A stretch of 64,000 nucleotides of DNA from Acidimicrobiales bacterium (lineage in GTDB: Bacteria > Actinomycetota > Acidimicrobiia > Acidimicrobiales > JAUJNH01). The notes beneath the pieces are model-generated. The model did no database searches. It worked only from the letters and a program-made list of their open reading frames with translations, and was not told the DNA's origin. This document shows, in pieces, positions 16,492 through 25,997 of the stretch. Every line of letters starts with the position of its first letter. Position 1 is the first letter of the stretch. The position numbers and the translations under genes are program-made. The DNA lies in assembly GCA_030448245.1 (NCBI GenBank), contig JAUJNH010000001.1, positions 350,171-414,170 of the forward strand. The letters run 5' to 3'.

Positions 16492-18117
16492 TCAGGGCCC
16501 GGACAGGGCGGTGCGGCGGGACTCGGCCCGCCGTTCGCCCTCGAGGCGCTCGAGCCCGCCGGCGTCGTGGTCGGTGTGGTCGACGAAGCGCATGAGGTCG
16601 GCGACGGCCCGGTGCCCGGCCTGCTCGGCGATGAGCCGGTGCATCTCCTGGCACACCCGTCGGTACGAGGGGTGGCCCTGGGGGCTGGTGCGCAGCTCGA
16701 GCAGGTGCATGGCCTCGCGGGCGTTCACGGTCATCGAGTAGCGGACCTTGAAGGCGAGGCACACGGCATAGCCGGCCTGCTCGACCAGGCCGGCCGCCAC
16801 CAGCTCGTGGTGGAGGGCGCGGCTGCGCTCCATCGCCTCGGCATAGCGCTCGCTGCCCCCCGCTTCGGCCACCGCCGCGGGCAGATCCCACCCGTGCTCG
16901 GGCCCCAGCCGCTGCCATTCGATGGTGAGCATCCGGTGGCGCTGCAGGTCCCGGAAGGCGCCGTAGTCGGAGAGGACGTCGAAGCGGTACGAGGTGCGCT
17001 CGAGGGCCCGGCCGGGCTTTAGCCGGCGGTTGGTGCGGTCGCCCCCGTAGGTGCGCACGACGTGCAGCTTCTCCTCGGCGGTGAGGCGGCCCACCCGCTC
17101 CAGGACCTGCGACTCCGGCAGGTCGGTGTGCGGCCACAGCATGCCCGCCACCAGCTTGTCCTCGGCGTCGGGGTCCCACTCCACCAGCGTGACGCCGGGG
17201 GAGGGCGCCGGCTCCTCGTCGCCGAGCAGGCTGGCGGTGAGGGCGGCCATGGACTCGCGGGTCTGCTCGAGGTAGGCGCTCCAGGCCTTCCCCCGGTCCT
17301 CCCGGTCGACCCGGCTGACGAAGCTGGGGATCACCTTGCGGAGCTCGACCAGCATCATGTCGGCGTAGGTGCGGGCCTCCGGGAGCGGCGACGCCCGCAT
17401 GCGCAGCAGCAGCTGCTCGTAGCCCTGGCCGGTGCCGTAGATGCCCAGGTTCGACTGGGCGGCGGCAGGCAGCAGGCCGCGGATGGCGTCGAACGCCTTC
17501 GCCTTGACCGACGAGCGCCACACGAAGTCGCTGTCAGCAGCCGACCTCGGGTGGCGCTGGGCGAAGTGGGAGAACAGGAGCGGGTAGAGGGTGGCGTAGG
17601 CGTCGAAGAGGCGGTCCATCTCGCCGACGTAGCGGGCGCCCAGCGGCGACTCGAGCACCTCGGGGCCCCGGTAGTACCGGTACCGGCCGTCAACGCCCCG
17701 GGCGTCGTAGGCCATGTACCGGGTGCTCTGCTCGAGATAGGACATGAGCCGGCCCCACTCGAGGACCTTGGTGAGCAGGTTCGACGCCTGCTCGCACGCC
17801 AGGTGGACGCCCCCGAGCTGGGCCACCGAGTCGTCGCCGTACTCGAGGAACACCCGCTCGTACAGCTGCTCCGCCCGGTGCAGGCCGACGGTGGCGTCGA
17901 TGGTCTCGTCGCCGGAGACGTCGAGCTCGCCCACGAACTCGTCGAGGAACAGCCGTCGCAGGCTCTTGGCGCTCCGGCTGTAGCGGGCGAACAGGGCTCC
18001 CTTCACAACCTCGGGCAGGTTCACGAGGGCGAAGACCGGCTTGTCGAGGTTCGTGACGTACCTCCGGAGGATGGCCGCCTCGTCGGCGGTGAACTCCTCG
18101 GCCGAGTAGGGGGGCAC
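16492..18117 (-). CDS. thyX: Tandem-domain FAD-dependent thymidylate synthase ThyX
   Basis: This 541-aa protein is twice the length of a classical ThyX and contains two ThyX-like units. It should make dTMP from dUMP using methylene-THF, FAD and NADPH. Unit 1 (about 30-270) has the end of the ThyX motif (S126, E129, S131-T-R133-Y134), but the RHR is replaced by WGR. Unit 2 (about 330-510) has the RHR at 393-395 but not the S..SxRY half. The conserved C-terminal helix NAREAMHLLELR is in unit 2. Long ThyX proteins occur in actinobacteria. No thyA is in the window. Confidence 0.85.
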   Translation of the reverse strand: MPPYSAEEFTADEAAILRRYVTNLDKPVFALVNLPEVVKGALFARYSRSAKSLRRLFLDEFVGELDVSGDETIDATVGLHRAEQLYERVFLEYGDDSVAQLGGVHLACEQASNLLTKVLEWGRLMSYLEQSTRYMAYDARGVDGRYRYYRGPEVLESPLGARYVGEMDRLFDAYATLYPLLFSHFAQRHPRSAADSDFVWRSSVKAKAFDAIRGLLPAAAQSNLGIYGTGQGYEQLLLRMRASPLPEARTYADMMLVELRKVIPSFVSRVDREDRGKAWSAYLEQTRESMAALTASLLGDEEPAPSPGVTLVEWDPDAEDKLVAGMLWPHTDLPESQVLERVGRLTAEEKLHVVRTYGGDRTNRRLKPGRALERTSYRFDVLSDYGAFRDLQRHRMLTIEWQRLGPEHGWDLPAAVAEAGGSERYAEAMERSRALHHELVAAGLVEQAGYAVCLAFKVRYSMTVNAREAMHLLELRTSPQGHPSYRRVCQEMHRLIAEQAGHRAVADLMRFVDHTDHDAGGLERLEGERRAESRRTALSGP

Positions 18118-18176
18118 GGCCGGCAGCGTAGGTCTGCCCAGGGCGTCCGCCCGGCATCCTCCGGGGCGGGCCGTGG

Positions 18177-19160
18177 TCAGTGGCGGAGGACGATCTTGCC
18201 GAGCTGGGCTCCCTCCTCGAGCCGGGCGAGCGCCTCAGGGAACGAGTCGACGGGCAGGACGGCATCGACGGGCACCGGTAGGCCCCGGGCCACCAGGGCG
18301 GTGACCTGCTCGAACTCGCGGTAGGAGCCCATGGTCGAGCCGATCAGCTCGTGTTGGCGGAAGAACAGGCGTGGGAGGCTGACCTCCACGGTGGAACCGG
18401 CGGTGCCGCCGCAGGTGACCAGGCGGCCGCCGGGGACGAGCGATCGGAGGCTCTTGTCCCACGTGGCCGCGCCCACGTTCTCGAACACCACGTCGGCCTG
18501 CACCGGCCAGCGCTCGTCGGCCGAGTCGTAGGCCTCGGCGGCTCCGGCGGCGAGGGCGTCGGCCCGCTTCGCCTCGTCGCGGCTGGTCACCGCCACCCGG
18601 GCGCCCATGGTCAGGCCGAGGAGCAGGCCGAAGCTGGAGACGCCTCCGCCGACGCCGACCACGAGGAGGGTCTCTCCGGCACCGAGCCGGGCCCGCCGCA
18701 GCATCCGCCAGGCCGTCAGGGCGCAGAGACCGTAGGCCGCGCACTCCTCCCAGCTGCGGCCGGCGGGCTTGGGCACCACCTGGCGGGCCGGAACGACCAC
18801 CAGCTCGGCGTGGGTCCCCCATCGGTGCTCGCCGAGCACCCCGAACGACCGGCACAGGGGCGACTGGTCCCGCAGGCACTGGCCGCACCGGCCGCAGCCC
18901 ACGGCGGGGTTGAGCACGACGTCGTCGCCGACGGCCACCTCCTCGACGCCCTCGCCCACCGCATCGACCACGCCGGCCCCGTCGGACCCTGGCACGTGCG
19001 GCACGTGGGGCCTTGGCAGCCCTTTGGTCACCCAGAGGTCCATGTGGTTGAGGGCGGACGCCGTCAGCCGGACCCTCACGTCGCCGGCGCCCGGTTCGGG
19101 ATCGGGCAGCTCGCCAGCCCGGTAGGCGCCTGGCGACTCGTCGAGGATCCAGGTCCGCAT
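18177..19160 (-). CDS. Zinc-binding medium-chain dehydrogenase/reductase
   Basis: This 327-aa MDR-family NAD(P)-dependent oxidoreductase has a GroES-like domain (about 1-150) that carries a structural zinc lobe with four cysteines in CGRCGQCLRDQSPLC. The Rossmann domain has VVGVGGGVSSFGLLLG. The catalytic zinc region reads ALNHMDLW, where alcohol dehydrogenases usually have Cys, so the catalytic zinc may be absent, as in quinone-oxidoreductase-like members. The substrate is unknown. It lies 59 bp downstream of the thyX start on the same strand. Confidence 0.85.
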   Translation of the reverse strand: MRTWILDESPGAYRAGELPDPEPGAGDVRVRLTASALNHMDLWVTKGLPRPHVPHVPGSDGAGVVDAVGEGVEEVAVGDDVVLNPAVGCGRCGQCLRDQSPLCRSFGVLGEHRWGTHAELVVVPARQVVPKPAGRSWEECAAYGLCALTAWRMLRRARLGAGETLLVVGVGGGVSSFGLLLGLTMGARVAVTSRDEAKRADALAAGAAEAYDSADERWPVQADVVFENVGAATWDKSLRSLVPGGRLVTCGGTAGSTVEVSLPRLFFRQHELIGSTMGSYREFEQVTALVARGLPVPVDAVLPVDSFPEALARLEEGAQLGKIVLRH

Positions 19161-19210
19161 CGCGACGCGAACCCTACGGCGCCAGCCGCGTCGGGCTGCG
19201 CCTCACGCGG

Positions 19211-19951
19211 TCAGGAGCGCTCGGCGTCCTCGGTGGTCGGAGCCACGGGCTGCTGGGCTCGCTCGACCAGCTCGGAGGCGATGGCGCGCAGCTTGCGGTT
19301 CTCGCGCTGGGAGGCCCGGACGAGCATGTCGAAGGCGACGTCGGGGGACACGCCCGAGCGGGCCATGATGATCCCCTTCGCCTGCTCGATGACGGCCCGC
19401 GACCGCATCGCCTCGTCGAGGTTGAGGCTGCGCTCCAGGGCGCCCCAGTAGGCCTGGGCGTTGGCCAGGACGATGGCGGCCTGGACGGCGAACCCCGAGC
19501 CGACCTGCTCGTCGGCCTCCGAGAACGCCTTCTCCTGGGTCCCGTAGAAGTTGATGGCCCCCAGCGCCCGCTCCTCGACCAGCAGCGGCAGCGACAGGCT
19601 GCTGAGGGCCCCGTAGCCGCAGGCCCGAGCGCAGAACGTGGGCCACCGGGTCTCGGTCCGGTTCGAGTCGACCCGGACGATGGACCGCTGCTCGTAGGCC
19701 CGGATGCACGGCCCGTCGCCCTCGTCGTACTGCAGCTGGTCGACCTCGGGCGCCAGCTCGGACGTGAACACGGCGGTGTGGGCGTGCCCGCTCTCGTTGA
19801 CCAGCGTCAAGCCCGTGGCCGCCGCCCCCGGGAGCGCGGACTCGCCGAGCCGGGCGATGAGCAGCAGCGCCTCCCTGGGCGTCTCCTCGCCCACCAGGAA
19901 CCCCGCCAGGGCACGAAGGCTCGAAGCGAGCGCTTCGGTCTGATCCGACAC
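19211..19951 (-). CDS. GAF-ANTAR domain RNA-binding antiterminator
   Basis: This 246-aa two-domain regulator has a GAF sensor domain at about 15-155 (DEGDGPCIRAYEQRSIVRVD, FYGTQEKAFSEADEQVGSGF). A C-terminal ANTAR domain at about 170-235 (SRAVIEQAKGIIMARSGVSP, then FDMLVRASQRENRKLRAIA) binds tandem RNA hairpins to prevent termination. The GTG at 19951 was chosen over longer frames because a strong AAGGAAGG Shine-Dalgarno lies 6-8 nt upstream. No ANTAR target hairpin pair was recognised nearby. Confidence 0.9.
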   Translation of the reverse strand: MSDQTEALASSLRALAGFLVGEETPREALLLIARLGESALPGAAATGLTLVNESGHAHTAVFTSELAPEVDQLQYDEGDGPCIRAYEQRSIVRVDSNRTETRWPTFCARACGYGALSSLSLPLLVEERALGAINFYGTQEKAFSEADEQVGSGFAVQAAIVLANAQAYWGALERSLNLDEAMRSRAVIEQAKGIIMARSGVSPDVAFDMLVRASQRENRKLRAIASELVERAQQPVAPTTEDAERS

Positions 19952-20106
19952 CGCGGTGCCTTCCTTCGATGAGGAGGCGGTACAAGGGCCCCTCGATCCT
20001 GAAGGGCTCTGGCGCAGTTTCTCCCGGTATCGGTAATCGTACTCCGCCGGGTCCCGGAAGTACGTCTGCGGGCCGGCGACCACGCCGGTTGGGTCAGCCG
20101 TCCTGG

Positions 20107-20697
20107 TCAGACCACGACGCGCAGGGCGTCGGGGAGGCAGCGGAAGGCGAACGTGCGGCCCTCGCCGATCCGCTCGCCGTCGAGCCAGACGCCGAGCGGC
20201 CGCTCGAGCTCGACCGTCTCGGCCCGGACCCGCCGCTCCCGGATCCCCGGGTGCGGCAGGTGGCTCCCGGTGCGCAGGCGCGCCCGTACCTTGCGCAGGT
20301 CACCGGGAGCCAGGCGGGCTTCGAGGAGGTCGAGACGGCCGTCGTTCGGGTGGCCTCGGGGCCAGACGTTCCACTCCCCCAGCCACTGGGCGTTGCCCAC
20401 GGCCAGGGTGCGAGTCCACCACCGGTTGCGCACCACGCAGGAGGCGAGGAAGAGGTGGAGCCGCCCGTCGACCAGCACCTGGCCCAGGTCGACGGGGAAG
20501 GCCACGTCGAGGCTCCCTGCGCCGCCCAGCGTGCGGGCCAGGTCGCCGCCGCTCAGCCCCAGCACCGGCAACGGCCGGCGGTGGCGCCGGGCCGCCTCGA
20601 CCGCCCGGCGGGCCTCGGCGTCGGTGGCACAGCGCACGCCGTCCTCGGGCAGCAGCGCTCCCGGTTCGCCGTAGGCCGAACCCTTCGAGATCGTCAC
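20107..20697 (-). CDS. Short diacylglycerol/lipid kinase-like protein
   Basis: This 196-aa protein from GTG 20697 has an N-terminal part containing LGLSGGDLARTLGG, which resembles the GGDGT nucleotide loop of DAGK/YegS lipid kinases with DG-T altered. The C-terminal half (HPNDGRLDLLEARLAPGDLR, then WLDGERIGEGRTFAFRCLPD) matches the YegS beta-sandwich domain. It is about 100 residues shorter than a full enzyme, and the catalytic GGDGT is not intact. It may be a degenerate paralogue. It lies 10 bp after the helicase stop on the same strand. Confidence 0.62.
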   Translation of the reverse strand: MTISKGSAYGEPGALLPEDGVRCATDAEARRAVEAARRHRRPLPVLGLSGGDLARTLGGAGSLDVAFPVDLGQVLVDGRLHLFLASCVVRNRWWTRTLAVGNAQWLGEWNVWPRGHPNDGRLDLLEARLAPGDLRKVRARLRTGSHLPHPGIRERRVRAETVELERPLGVWLDGERIGEGRTFAFRCLPDALRVVV

Positions 20698-20707
20698 CGC
20701 AGGCCCG

Positions 20708-23368
20708 TCAGCTGGCGGCGGCTTCGGTGGTGACGACCGACGAGGCCGCCACCACGCCGCGGAACAGGGCCTCGGCTGCTGACCGGCAGGCGGCGGCGGT
20801 GGCCGGCACCGGGGCGACGTCACCAAGCTGGCGCAGCAGGTCGATCAGCTGCTTGACGTTGCGGACGAAGTCGCCGCCCGAGAGCTCCTGGTCCTCGAGG
20901 AGGCGCTCGAGGTCCCGGCCGGACGCCCAGCCGTGGGCGTAGCGCGCGAAGCCCGCGTCCGGCAGCCGGGAGTGGGGCAGGCCGGCCTCGTCCTCGGCCT
21001 GGACCAGCTCGCGGGCCACCTCCTGCACCTGATCCCAGCGCTCCTTCAGCTGCCGGGTGGGCAGCCACGTGGGCGCCGGCTCCTGGCCCCGGGCCTCGTA
21101 GGTGAAGCACGAGGCGAGGGCGGCTGCCCCGGGCGGGTCGAGCCCGTCGAACAGGCCGACGTGCAGGCACTCGGCGACGAGGAGGTCGGCCTCGTGGTAC
21201 AGCCGGCCCAGCCGGACGCCGTTGTCCGTCAGCGACCACCCCTCGACGTAGCCCCAGGCCTCGAGCACCCGTAGGACCCGGTCGAGCTGGCGGGCCAGGC
21301 TCTCGCTGCGGCCCTTCACCTCATCCTGGAGGCGCTCGACCTCGCGAGCCAGTCGATCGGCCCGGTCGGCGGCCCGGAGGTGGCGGCGCAGGTCGGGGCA
21401 GGTCGCCACGGGGTCGGCGGCGGCGGCCTCGGCCTGGCGCATGGCCTCGGCCCCCCTCGTGCGGACCCGGCGGGCGGCGGCGGCGCCGACCGAGGCGCGC
21501 GACGTGCCGACCACCTCGACCCGGGAGAGGGCGGTGACGGCTCGGGCACGGAACGCCTTGTCGTCGGGGAGGTAGGGCCGGGGCAGCTCGACCCGGCCCA
21601 GCAGGCGCGGCGGTCCCGGGAAGTCGCGGCTGGCCAGCTGCAGCTTGCGGCTCTCCTGGGTGAGGAGGCCGAGCCGGACCTCGCCGCCCTTGCGGCGGGC
21701 CGAGGAGACCACCACGGCCCTGGCCCCGCTGCCGGGCAGGACCAGCACGTCCCCGGGACGCACCTTCTCGAGGGCGTGCTGCACCGCCTGGCGGTCGCCC
21801 GGCCGGTGGCGGGTGGCCTCCTCGGCCGAGCGCACGAGCGTGCGGTAGCCGGCCACGTCGCCCCGCTCGCACCGGGCGTCGGCCCGGGCCTCGTCCAAGG
21901 CCTCCTTGGCCCGTTCGAGGTGGGCCTCGAGCCGGACCACGTCGCTGTCGGCCCGGTACTGCGCGAACGACAGGTTGAGGAGGTGGTGGGCCTCGTCGGG
22001 CGGATAGCGGCGCACCAGGTTGCAGGCCATGTTGAAGGTCGGGCGGAAGCTGGACGACAGCGCGTAGGTGCGGGTGGAGGCCAGGCCGGCGACCTGGTCG
22101 AAGGGCACGAACGGCGACCAGAGCACGACCGCGTAACCCACCTCGTCGATCCCCCGGCGCCCGGCCCGGCCGGTCAGCTGGGTGTACTCACCGGGCGTCA
22201 GCGGCTCGTGGCGCTCGCCGGTGAACTTCGTGAGCTTCTCGATGACGACCGAGCGGGCCGGCATGTTGATGCCGAGCGAGAGCGTCTCGGTGGCGAACAC
22301 CACCTTCACCAGCCCCTGCTCGAAGCAGTGCTCGACGGCCTCCTTGAACGGGGGCACCATGCCGGCGTGGTGGGCGGCCAGGCCCTGCTCGAGGCCGCTG
22401 AGCCACTCGCCGTACCGCAGCACCCGCAGGTCGGGGTCGCTCAGGTGCTCGACGTGCGCCTCGGCGATGGCCCGGATCGCCGTGCGCTCCTCGGGTGCGG
22501 TGAGGCGCACGCCCTCGCGCAGGCAGGAGGCCACCGCCTCGTCGCACGCCTTGCGCGAGAAGATGAAGAAGATCGCCGGCAGCATGTCCTCGTCGCCGAG
22601 GCGCTCGACGACGTCGGCCCGGCGGGGGGTGACGATGCGCCCCCGGCGGACCGGCGGCCCCTTGTGCCTCGGGGCCCGGGCGACCTGGGCCGAGTCGAGG
22701 GCCGCCGCCTCCGGGTTCGGGCGCCCGTCCACCAGGGTGGGGAGCAGGAGGGGCTGGCCGCCGGCCCGGTCGCCCACCATGTAGAGGTTGTGGAGGTCGA
22801 CGGGTCGGCGCTCCTCGATCACGGGCTCGGTCTCGCCCCGCACGGTGGCCATCCAGTCGCTCACCTCCTCGGCGTTGGAGACGGTGGCGCTGAGCGCCAC
22901 CAGCGACACCGACCGGGCCAGGTGGATGATGACCTCCTCCCACACCGGGCCGCGGTACGGGTTCTGCAGGTAATGGACCTCGTCCAGCACCACGTAGCGC
23001 AGCCCGGCCAGGCTGGCCGACCCGGCGTAGACCATGTTGCGCAGCACCTCGGTGGTCATCACCACAACCGGGGCGTCGCCGTTGATGGCGTTGTCGCCCG
23101 TGAGCAGGCCCACCCGGCCGTGGCCGTGCCGGCGGACGAGGTCGCCGTACTTCTGGTTCGACAGAGCCTTGAGGGGCGTGGTGTAGAAGGCCTTGTGGCC
23201 GCCGGCCAGGGCACGGGCGATGGCGTACTCGGCCACGACCGTCTTGCCCGAACCGGTGGGGGCGGCCACCAGCACCGAGCGGCCGGCGTCGAGGGCGTCC
23301 ATCGCCCGCACCTGGAAGCGGTCGGGCTCGAAGCCCAGGGACGCGACGAACTCGTCCCGTACCTCCAT
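20708..23368 (-). CDS. Ski2/Mtr4-like DEAD/DEAH-box RNA helicase
   Basis: This 886-aa helicase is of the actinobacterial HelY type. Motif I APTGSGKT lies near residue 36, DEVHYLQ is the DEVH motif II, ALSATVSN is motif III, TLSLGINMPARSVVIEKL is motif V and QLTGRAGRRGIDEVGY is motif VI. A long C-terminal region with a DSHCT-like domain follows. The ATG at 23368 was preferred over a longer frame that overlaps tatC regulatory sequence. It probably unwinds structured RNA. Its position next to tatC is conserved across actinobacteria and ties this segment to the Tat-PafBC block. Confidence 0.92.
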   Translation of the reverse strand: MEVRDEFVASLGFEPDRFQVRAMDALDAGRSVLVAAPTGSGKTVVAEYAIARALAGGHKAFYTTPLKALSNQKYGDLVRRHGHGRVGLLTGDNAINGDAPVVVMTTEVLRNMVYAGSASLAGLRYVVLDEVHYLQNPYRGPVWEEVIIHLARSVSLVALSATVSNAEEVSDWMATVRGETEPVIEERRPVDLHNLYMVGDRAGGQPLLLPTLVDGRPNPEAAALDSAQVARAPRHKGPPVRRGRIVTPRRADVVERLGDEDMLPAIFFIFSRKACDEAVASCLREGVRLTAPEERTAIRAIAEAHVEHLSDPDLRVLRYGEWLSGLEQGLAAHHAGMVPPFKEAVEHCFEQGLVKVVFATETLSLGINMPARSVVIEKLTKFTGERHEPLTPGEYTQLTGRAGRRGIDEVGYAVVLWSPFVPFDQVAGLASTRTYALSSSFRPTFNMACNLVRRYPPDEAHHLLNLSFAQYRADSDVVRLEAHLERAKEALDEARADARCERGDVAGYRTLVRSAEEATRHRPGDRQAVQHALEKVRPGDVLVLPGSGARAVVVSSARRKGGEVRLGLLTQESRKLQLASRDFPGPPRLLGRVELPRPYLPDDKAFRARAVTALSRVEVVGTSRASVGAAAARRVRTRGAEAMRQAEAAAADPVATCPDLRRHLRAADRADRLAREVERLQDEVKGRSESLARQLDRVLRVLEAWGYVEGWSLTDNGVRLGRLYHEADLLVAECLHVGLFDGLDPPGAAALASCFTYEARGQEPAPTWLPTRQLKERWDQVQEVARELVQAEDEAGLPHSRLPDAGFARYAHGWASGRDLERLLEDQELSGGDFVRNVKQLIDLLRQLGDVAPVPATAAACRSAAEALFRGVVAASSVVTTEAAAS

Positions 23369-23464
23369 GCGGCGGAGTCTGGCACGACCCTCGCGGAACG
23401 TCGGCCATGCGACCGCCTGCCGACCCGGCCTTTCAGGGGCGTGGGGCGGGTCTGGCCCCACCGA

Positions 23465-24244
23465 TCACTTGCCGAGCAGCCTCCCGATGAGGATGGAGCC
23501 GAAGTAGAACAGCGTCATCGGCAGGGCCATCCCCATCAGCGAGTACGGGTCCTGGCTCGGCGTGATGATGGCCGCAGCGACGAAGATGCCGACGATCGCC
23601 ATCCGCCACGAGCGCAGCAGCCGTCGCGAGCTGAGGGCGCCGGCCACCTGCAGGAAGACGAGCACCACCGGGAACTCGAAGGCGACGCCAAAGGCGAGCA
23701 TGATCAGCGTGTAGAGGCTGATGTACCGCGCCGGGCCGAACAGCGTCTCGACCTCGTCGCCGCTGACCGAGATCAGGAAGGCCAGCGCCTGGGGGAACGT
23801 CAGGATGGCGATCAACGCGCCGAGGCCGAACAGCACGATCGAGCTGAGGATGAACGGGATGGCGTACTTCTTCTCCTTCGGGTGGAGCCCGGGCGTGATG
23901 AAGCGCCACACCTGCCAGAGGACCACGGGCAGGGCCAGCGCCAGGCCGATGTAGGCGCTGACCTTGAACCTGGTGGTCACGCCCTCGAGCGGGTCTGTGA
24001 TCACGAAGTTGCAGGTGCCGGTCAGCCCCCGCTCCTCCTTCAGGTCGCAGTACGGCTGCTGGAGGAACGAGAGCACGCGGTTGTACAGCACGAAGCCGAC
24101 CACGGCGCCCAGGCTGACGGCGATGGTGGAGATCACGACCCGGCGCCGGAGCTCGGCCAGGTGGTCCACCAGGCTCATCCGGACCAGCCCGTCCTCGCCG
24201 ACCTCGGTCGGCCGTCGCTTGCGCAGCGGCACCTTGAGGGCCAT
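23465..24244 (-). CDS. tatC: Sec-independent protein translocase TatC
   Basis: This 259-aa polytopic membrane protein is the core receptor for twin-arginine signal peptides. The conserved N-terminus MSLVDHLAELRRRVV and the periplasmic/first-loop residues are present, followed by six hydrophobic helices. FEFPVVLVFLQVAG and AAAIITPSQDPYSLMGMALP are family hallmarks. It lies 4 nt downstream of the tatA/B-like gene and upstream of the helicase, as in other actinobacteria. Confidence 0.95.
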   Translation of the reverse strand: MALKVPLRKRRPTEVGEDGLVRMSLVDHLAELRRRVVISTIAVSLGAVVGFVLYNRVLSFLQQPYCDLKEERGLTGTCNFVITDPLEGVTTRFKVSAYIGLALALPVVLWQVWRFITPGLHPKEKKYAIPFILSSIVLFGLGALIAILTFPQALAFLISVSGDEVETLFGPARYISLYTLIMLAFGVAFEFPVVLVFLQVAGALSSRRLLRSWRMAIVGIFVAAAIITPSQDPYSLMGMALPMTLFYFGSILIGRLLGK

Positions 24245-24248
24245 CGAG

Positions 24249-24674
24249 CTAGTTCAGGCTCGGGTCGACGGGCGGCATCGGCAGCGAGCGAGCCGGCTCG
24301 AGGCCGGGCAGCGGCACGTCGGCCGGGCGCGGCGCTTCGGGCGCTTCCTCGGTGCCGCTGATCGGCTCGCCGGTGGCCGACGAGGGCGAGGCGCCGGTGG
24401 CAGACGTGCCGTCAGCCTCGATGACCCCCTCGATGTCGGGGGTGGAGAACGTGCTGGTGAACGACTCGGTGGCCACCGTGGCCGTCTCGTTGACGGGCCG
24501 CATCACCTCGTCGACAACGTCCTGGACCTCGGCCTGCAGCGACCCGGTCAGGCGCCGCAGCTCGCCGACCCAGCGGCCCATCGTCCTCGCGGCCTGCGGC
24601 AGGCGCTCGGGCCCCAGCACGACCAGCGCCAGCACCAGGATGACCAGGATCTCTGGCGCGCCGACGCTTCCCAC
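24249..24674 (-). CDS. tatB: TatA/TatB-type translocase subunit
   Basis: This 141-aa protein has a single N-terminal transmembrane helix (EILVILVLALVVLG) and the GPERLP motif. The amphipathic helix AARTMGRWVGELRRLTGSLQ and a long acidic/Pro-rich tail follow. The Glu before the helix (residue 8) and the length favour TatB over TatA, but the distinction is not certain. It is translated with tatC. Confidence 0.85.
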   Translation of the reverse strand: MGSVGAPEILVILVLALVVLGPERLPQAARTMGRWVGELRRLTGSLQAEVQDVVDEVMRPVNETATVATESFTSTFSTPDIEGVIEADGTSATGASPSSATGEPISGTEEAPEAPRPADVPLPGLEPARSLPMPPVDPSLN

Positions 24675-24737
24675 GAGCCGGCAGGGTACCCGGCCTCCCC
24701 CGGCTACAGCCTGGCGAGGACCCGCCCGCGTGCCTTC

Positions 24738-25061
24738 TCAGCGCGAGCCGAGCACCTGGTCGAACCAGTCCGGTCGCTGCAGCAGGTCGTGGAACTCGAG
24801 CAGGTCGTCCCAGCTGAAGGGCTGGCCCTGCTTGGGCTCCTGGAGCTCGGCCGGCAGCCGCCACAGGCGCATCCGCACGCCCGAGGACACCAGCAGGTCG
24901 ATGATGCGCGGCTCGGCCTGCTTGGAGACGGCCAGGAGGCACGTCGGGCACCGGAAGCTGTAGCTGCCCTGGCTGGTGTCCGAGCAGACCTGCACGCTGA
25001 GGTCTCGGGTGGTCAGCTCGACGTCGGCGCAGGTGGGGCAGGTCGCCCGGATGGTGGCCAT
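24738..25061 (-). CDS. Small zinc-ribbon hypothetical protein
   Basis: This 107-aa protein starts at ATG 25061. Two CxxC pairs (ATCPTCADVEL and FRCPTCLLAVS) form a zinc ribbon in the first 45 residues. The C-terminal half (WRLPAELQEPKQGQPFSWDD, DLLEFHDLLQRPDWF) is a short helical segment often seen in actinobacterial zinc-ribbon proteins. It is probably a DNA- or protein-binding adaptor. It is divergent from the glycerophosphodiesterase gene, across 210 bp. Confidence 0.72.
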   Translation of the reverse strand: MATIRATCPTCADVELTTRDLSVQVCSDTSQGSYSFRCPTCLLAVSKQAEPRIIDLLVSSGVRMRLWRLPAELQEPKQGQPFSWDDLLEFHDLLQRPDWFDQVLGSR

Positions 25062-25271
25062 GGCCGCGCGTCCTACCTTCGGCTCTGGTGGGTCGTTCGG
25101 GCGCTGTCGGTCTGCGGCACCGCGTCTTCTCGGCACGTCCGTCTGCCCAGTTGAGGGACCACGAGGAAAGTGAACCGGAACCCCGCGCCGGGAGCACATA
25201 GGTCGGATGACCCCTTTTCGCAGCGGCCGACGTGCTCCGTGGTCGCACCACGTCTGAGAGCATCAGCGGGC

Positions 25272-25985
25272 ATGGCCGAGGGACTCCAAACGCCGCCGAT
25301 CGCCTTCGCCCATCGCGGCGCGCGGACGCTGGCCCCCGACAACACGCTCGACGCGTTCACCCTGGCGGTCGAGCTCGGAGCCACCGGCATCGAGTCGGAT
25401 GCCTGGCTGACCGCGGACGGCGTGCCCGTCCTGGCCCACGATGGACGGGTCCGGTCGGGCCTCCGCCGGCGTCCGATCAGGAGCATGCAGGCGGCCCAGC
25501 TGCCCGCCCCGGTCCCGACGATGGCCCAGCTCTACGAGGCCGTGGGCTGCGACCTCCACGTCAGCGTCGACGTGAAGGACCCGGCGGCGGCGGCGCCCCT
25601 TGTCGCGGCTGCCCGGGACGCCGGCGGTGACGACGCGCTGCGCCGCCTCTGGCTCTGCTCCCCCGACTGGCGTCAGGCCGCGTCGTGGCGCGAGCTCTCG
25701 CCGACCGTCCGCCTGGTCGACTCGACGCGGCTGCGCCAGGTGAAGGAGGGCGTCGAGAAGCGGGCCGCCCTCCTGGCCGCCGCCGGCGTGGACGCCCTCA
25801 ACCTGCACCACACCGACTGGTCACCGGGGCTCACGACGCTGGTCCACCGCTTCGGCGTCCACGCCTTCGCGTGGGACTGCCAGTTCGAGCGGGTGGTGGC
25901 GAAGATGCTGGCCGCCGGCGTCGACGGCGTCTACAGCGACGACGTCGAGCAGATGATGGCCGCCGTCACCGCCTGGACCCGCTGA
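25272..25985 (+). CDS. Glycerophosphodiester phosphodiesterase family protein
   Basis: This 237-aa TIM-barrel enzyme releases glycerol-3-phosphate from glycerophosphodiesters. The HRGA motif (residues 14-17), the metal-binding Glu/Asp of IESDAWLTADG, the HDG motif and SVDVKDP are present. GVDGVYSDD ends the barrel. An in-frame start exists at 25170, but the domain begins close to ATG 25272. It converges on lepB. Confidence 0.87.
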   Translation: MAEGLQTPPIAFAHRGARTLAPDNTLDAFTLAVELGATGIESDAWLTADGVPVLAHDGRVRSGLRRRPIRSMQAAQLPAPVPTMAQLYEAVGCDLHVSVDVKDPAAAAPLVAAARDAGGDDALRRLWLCSPDWRQAASWRELSPTVRLVDSTRLRQVKEGVEKRAALLAAAGVDALNLHHTDWSPGLTTLVHRFGVHAFAWDCQFERVVAKMLAAGVDGVYSDDVEQMMAAVTAWTR

Positions 25986-25997
25986 GGTCCCGGCTGC

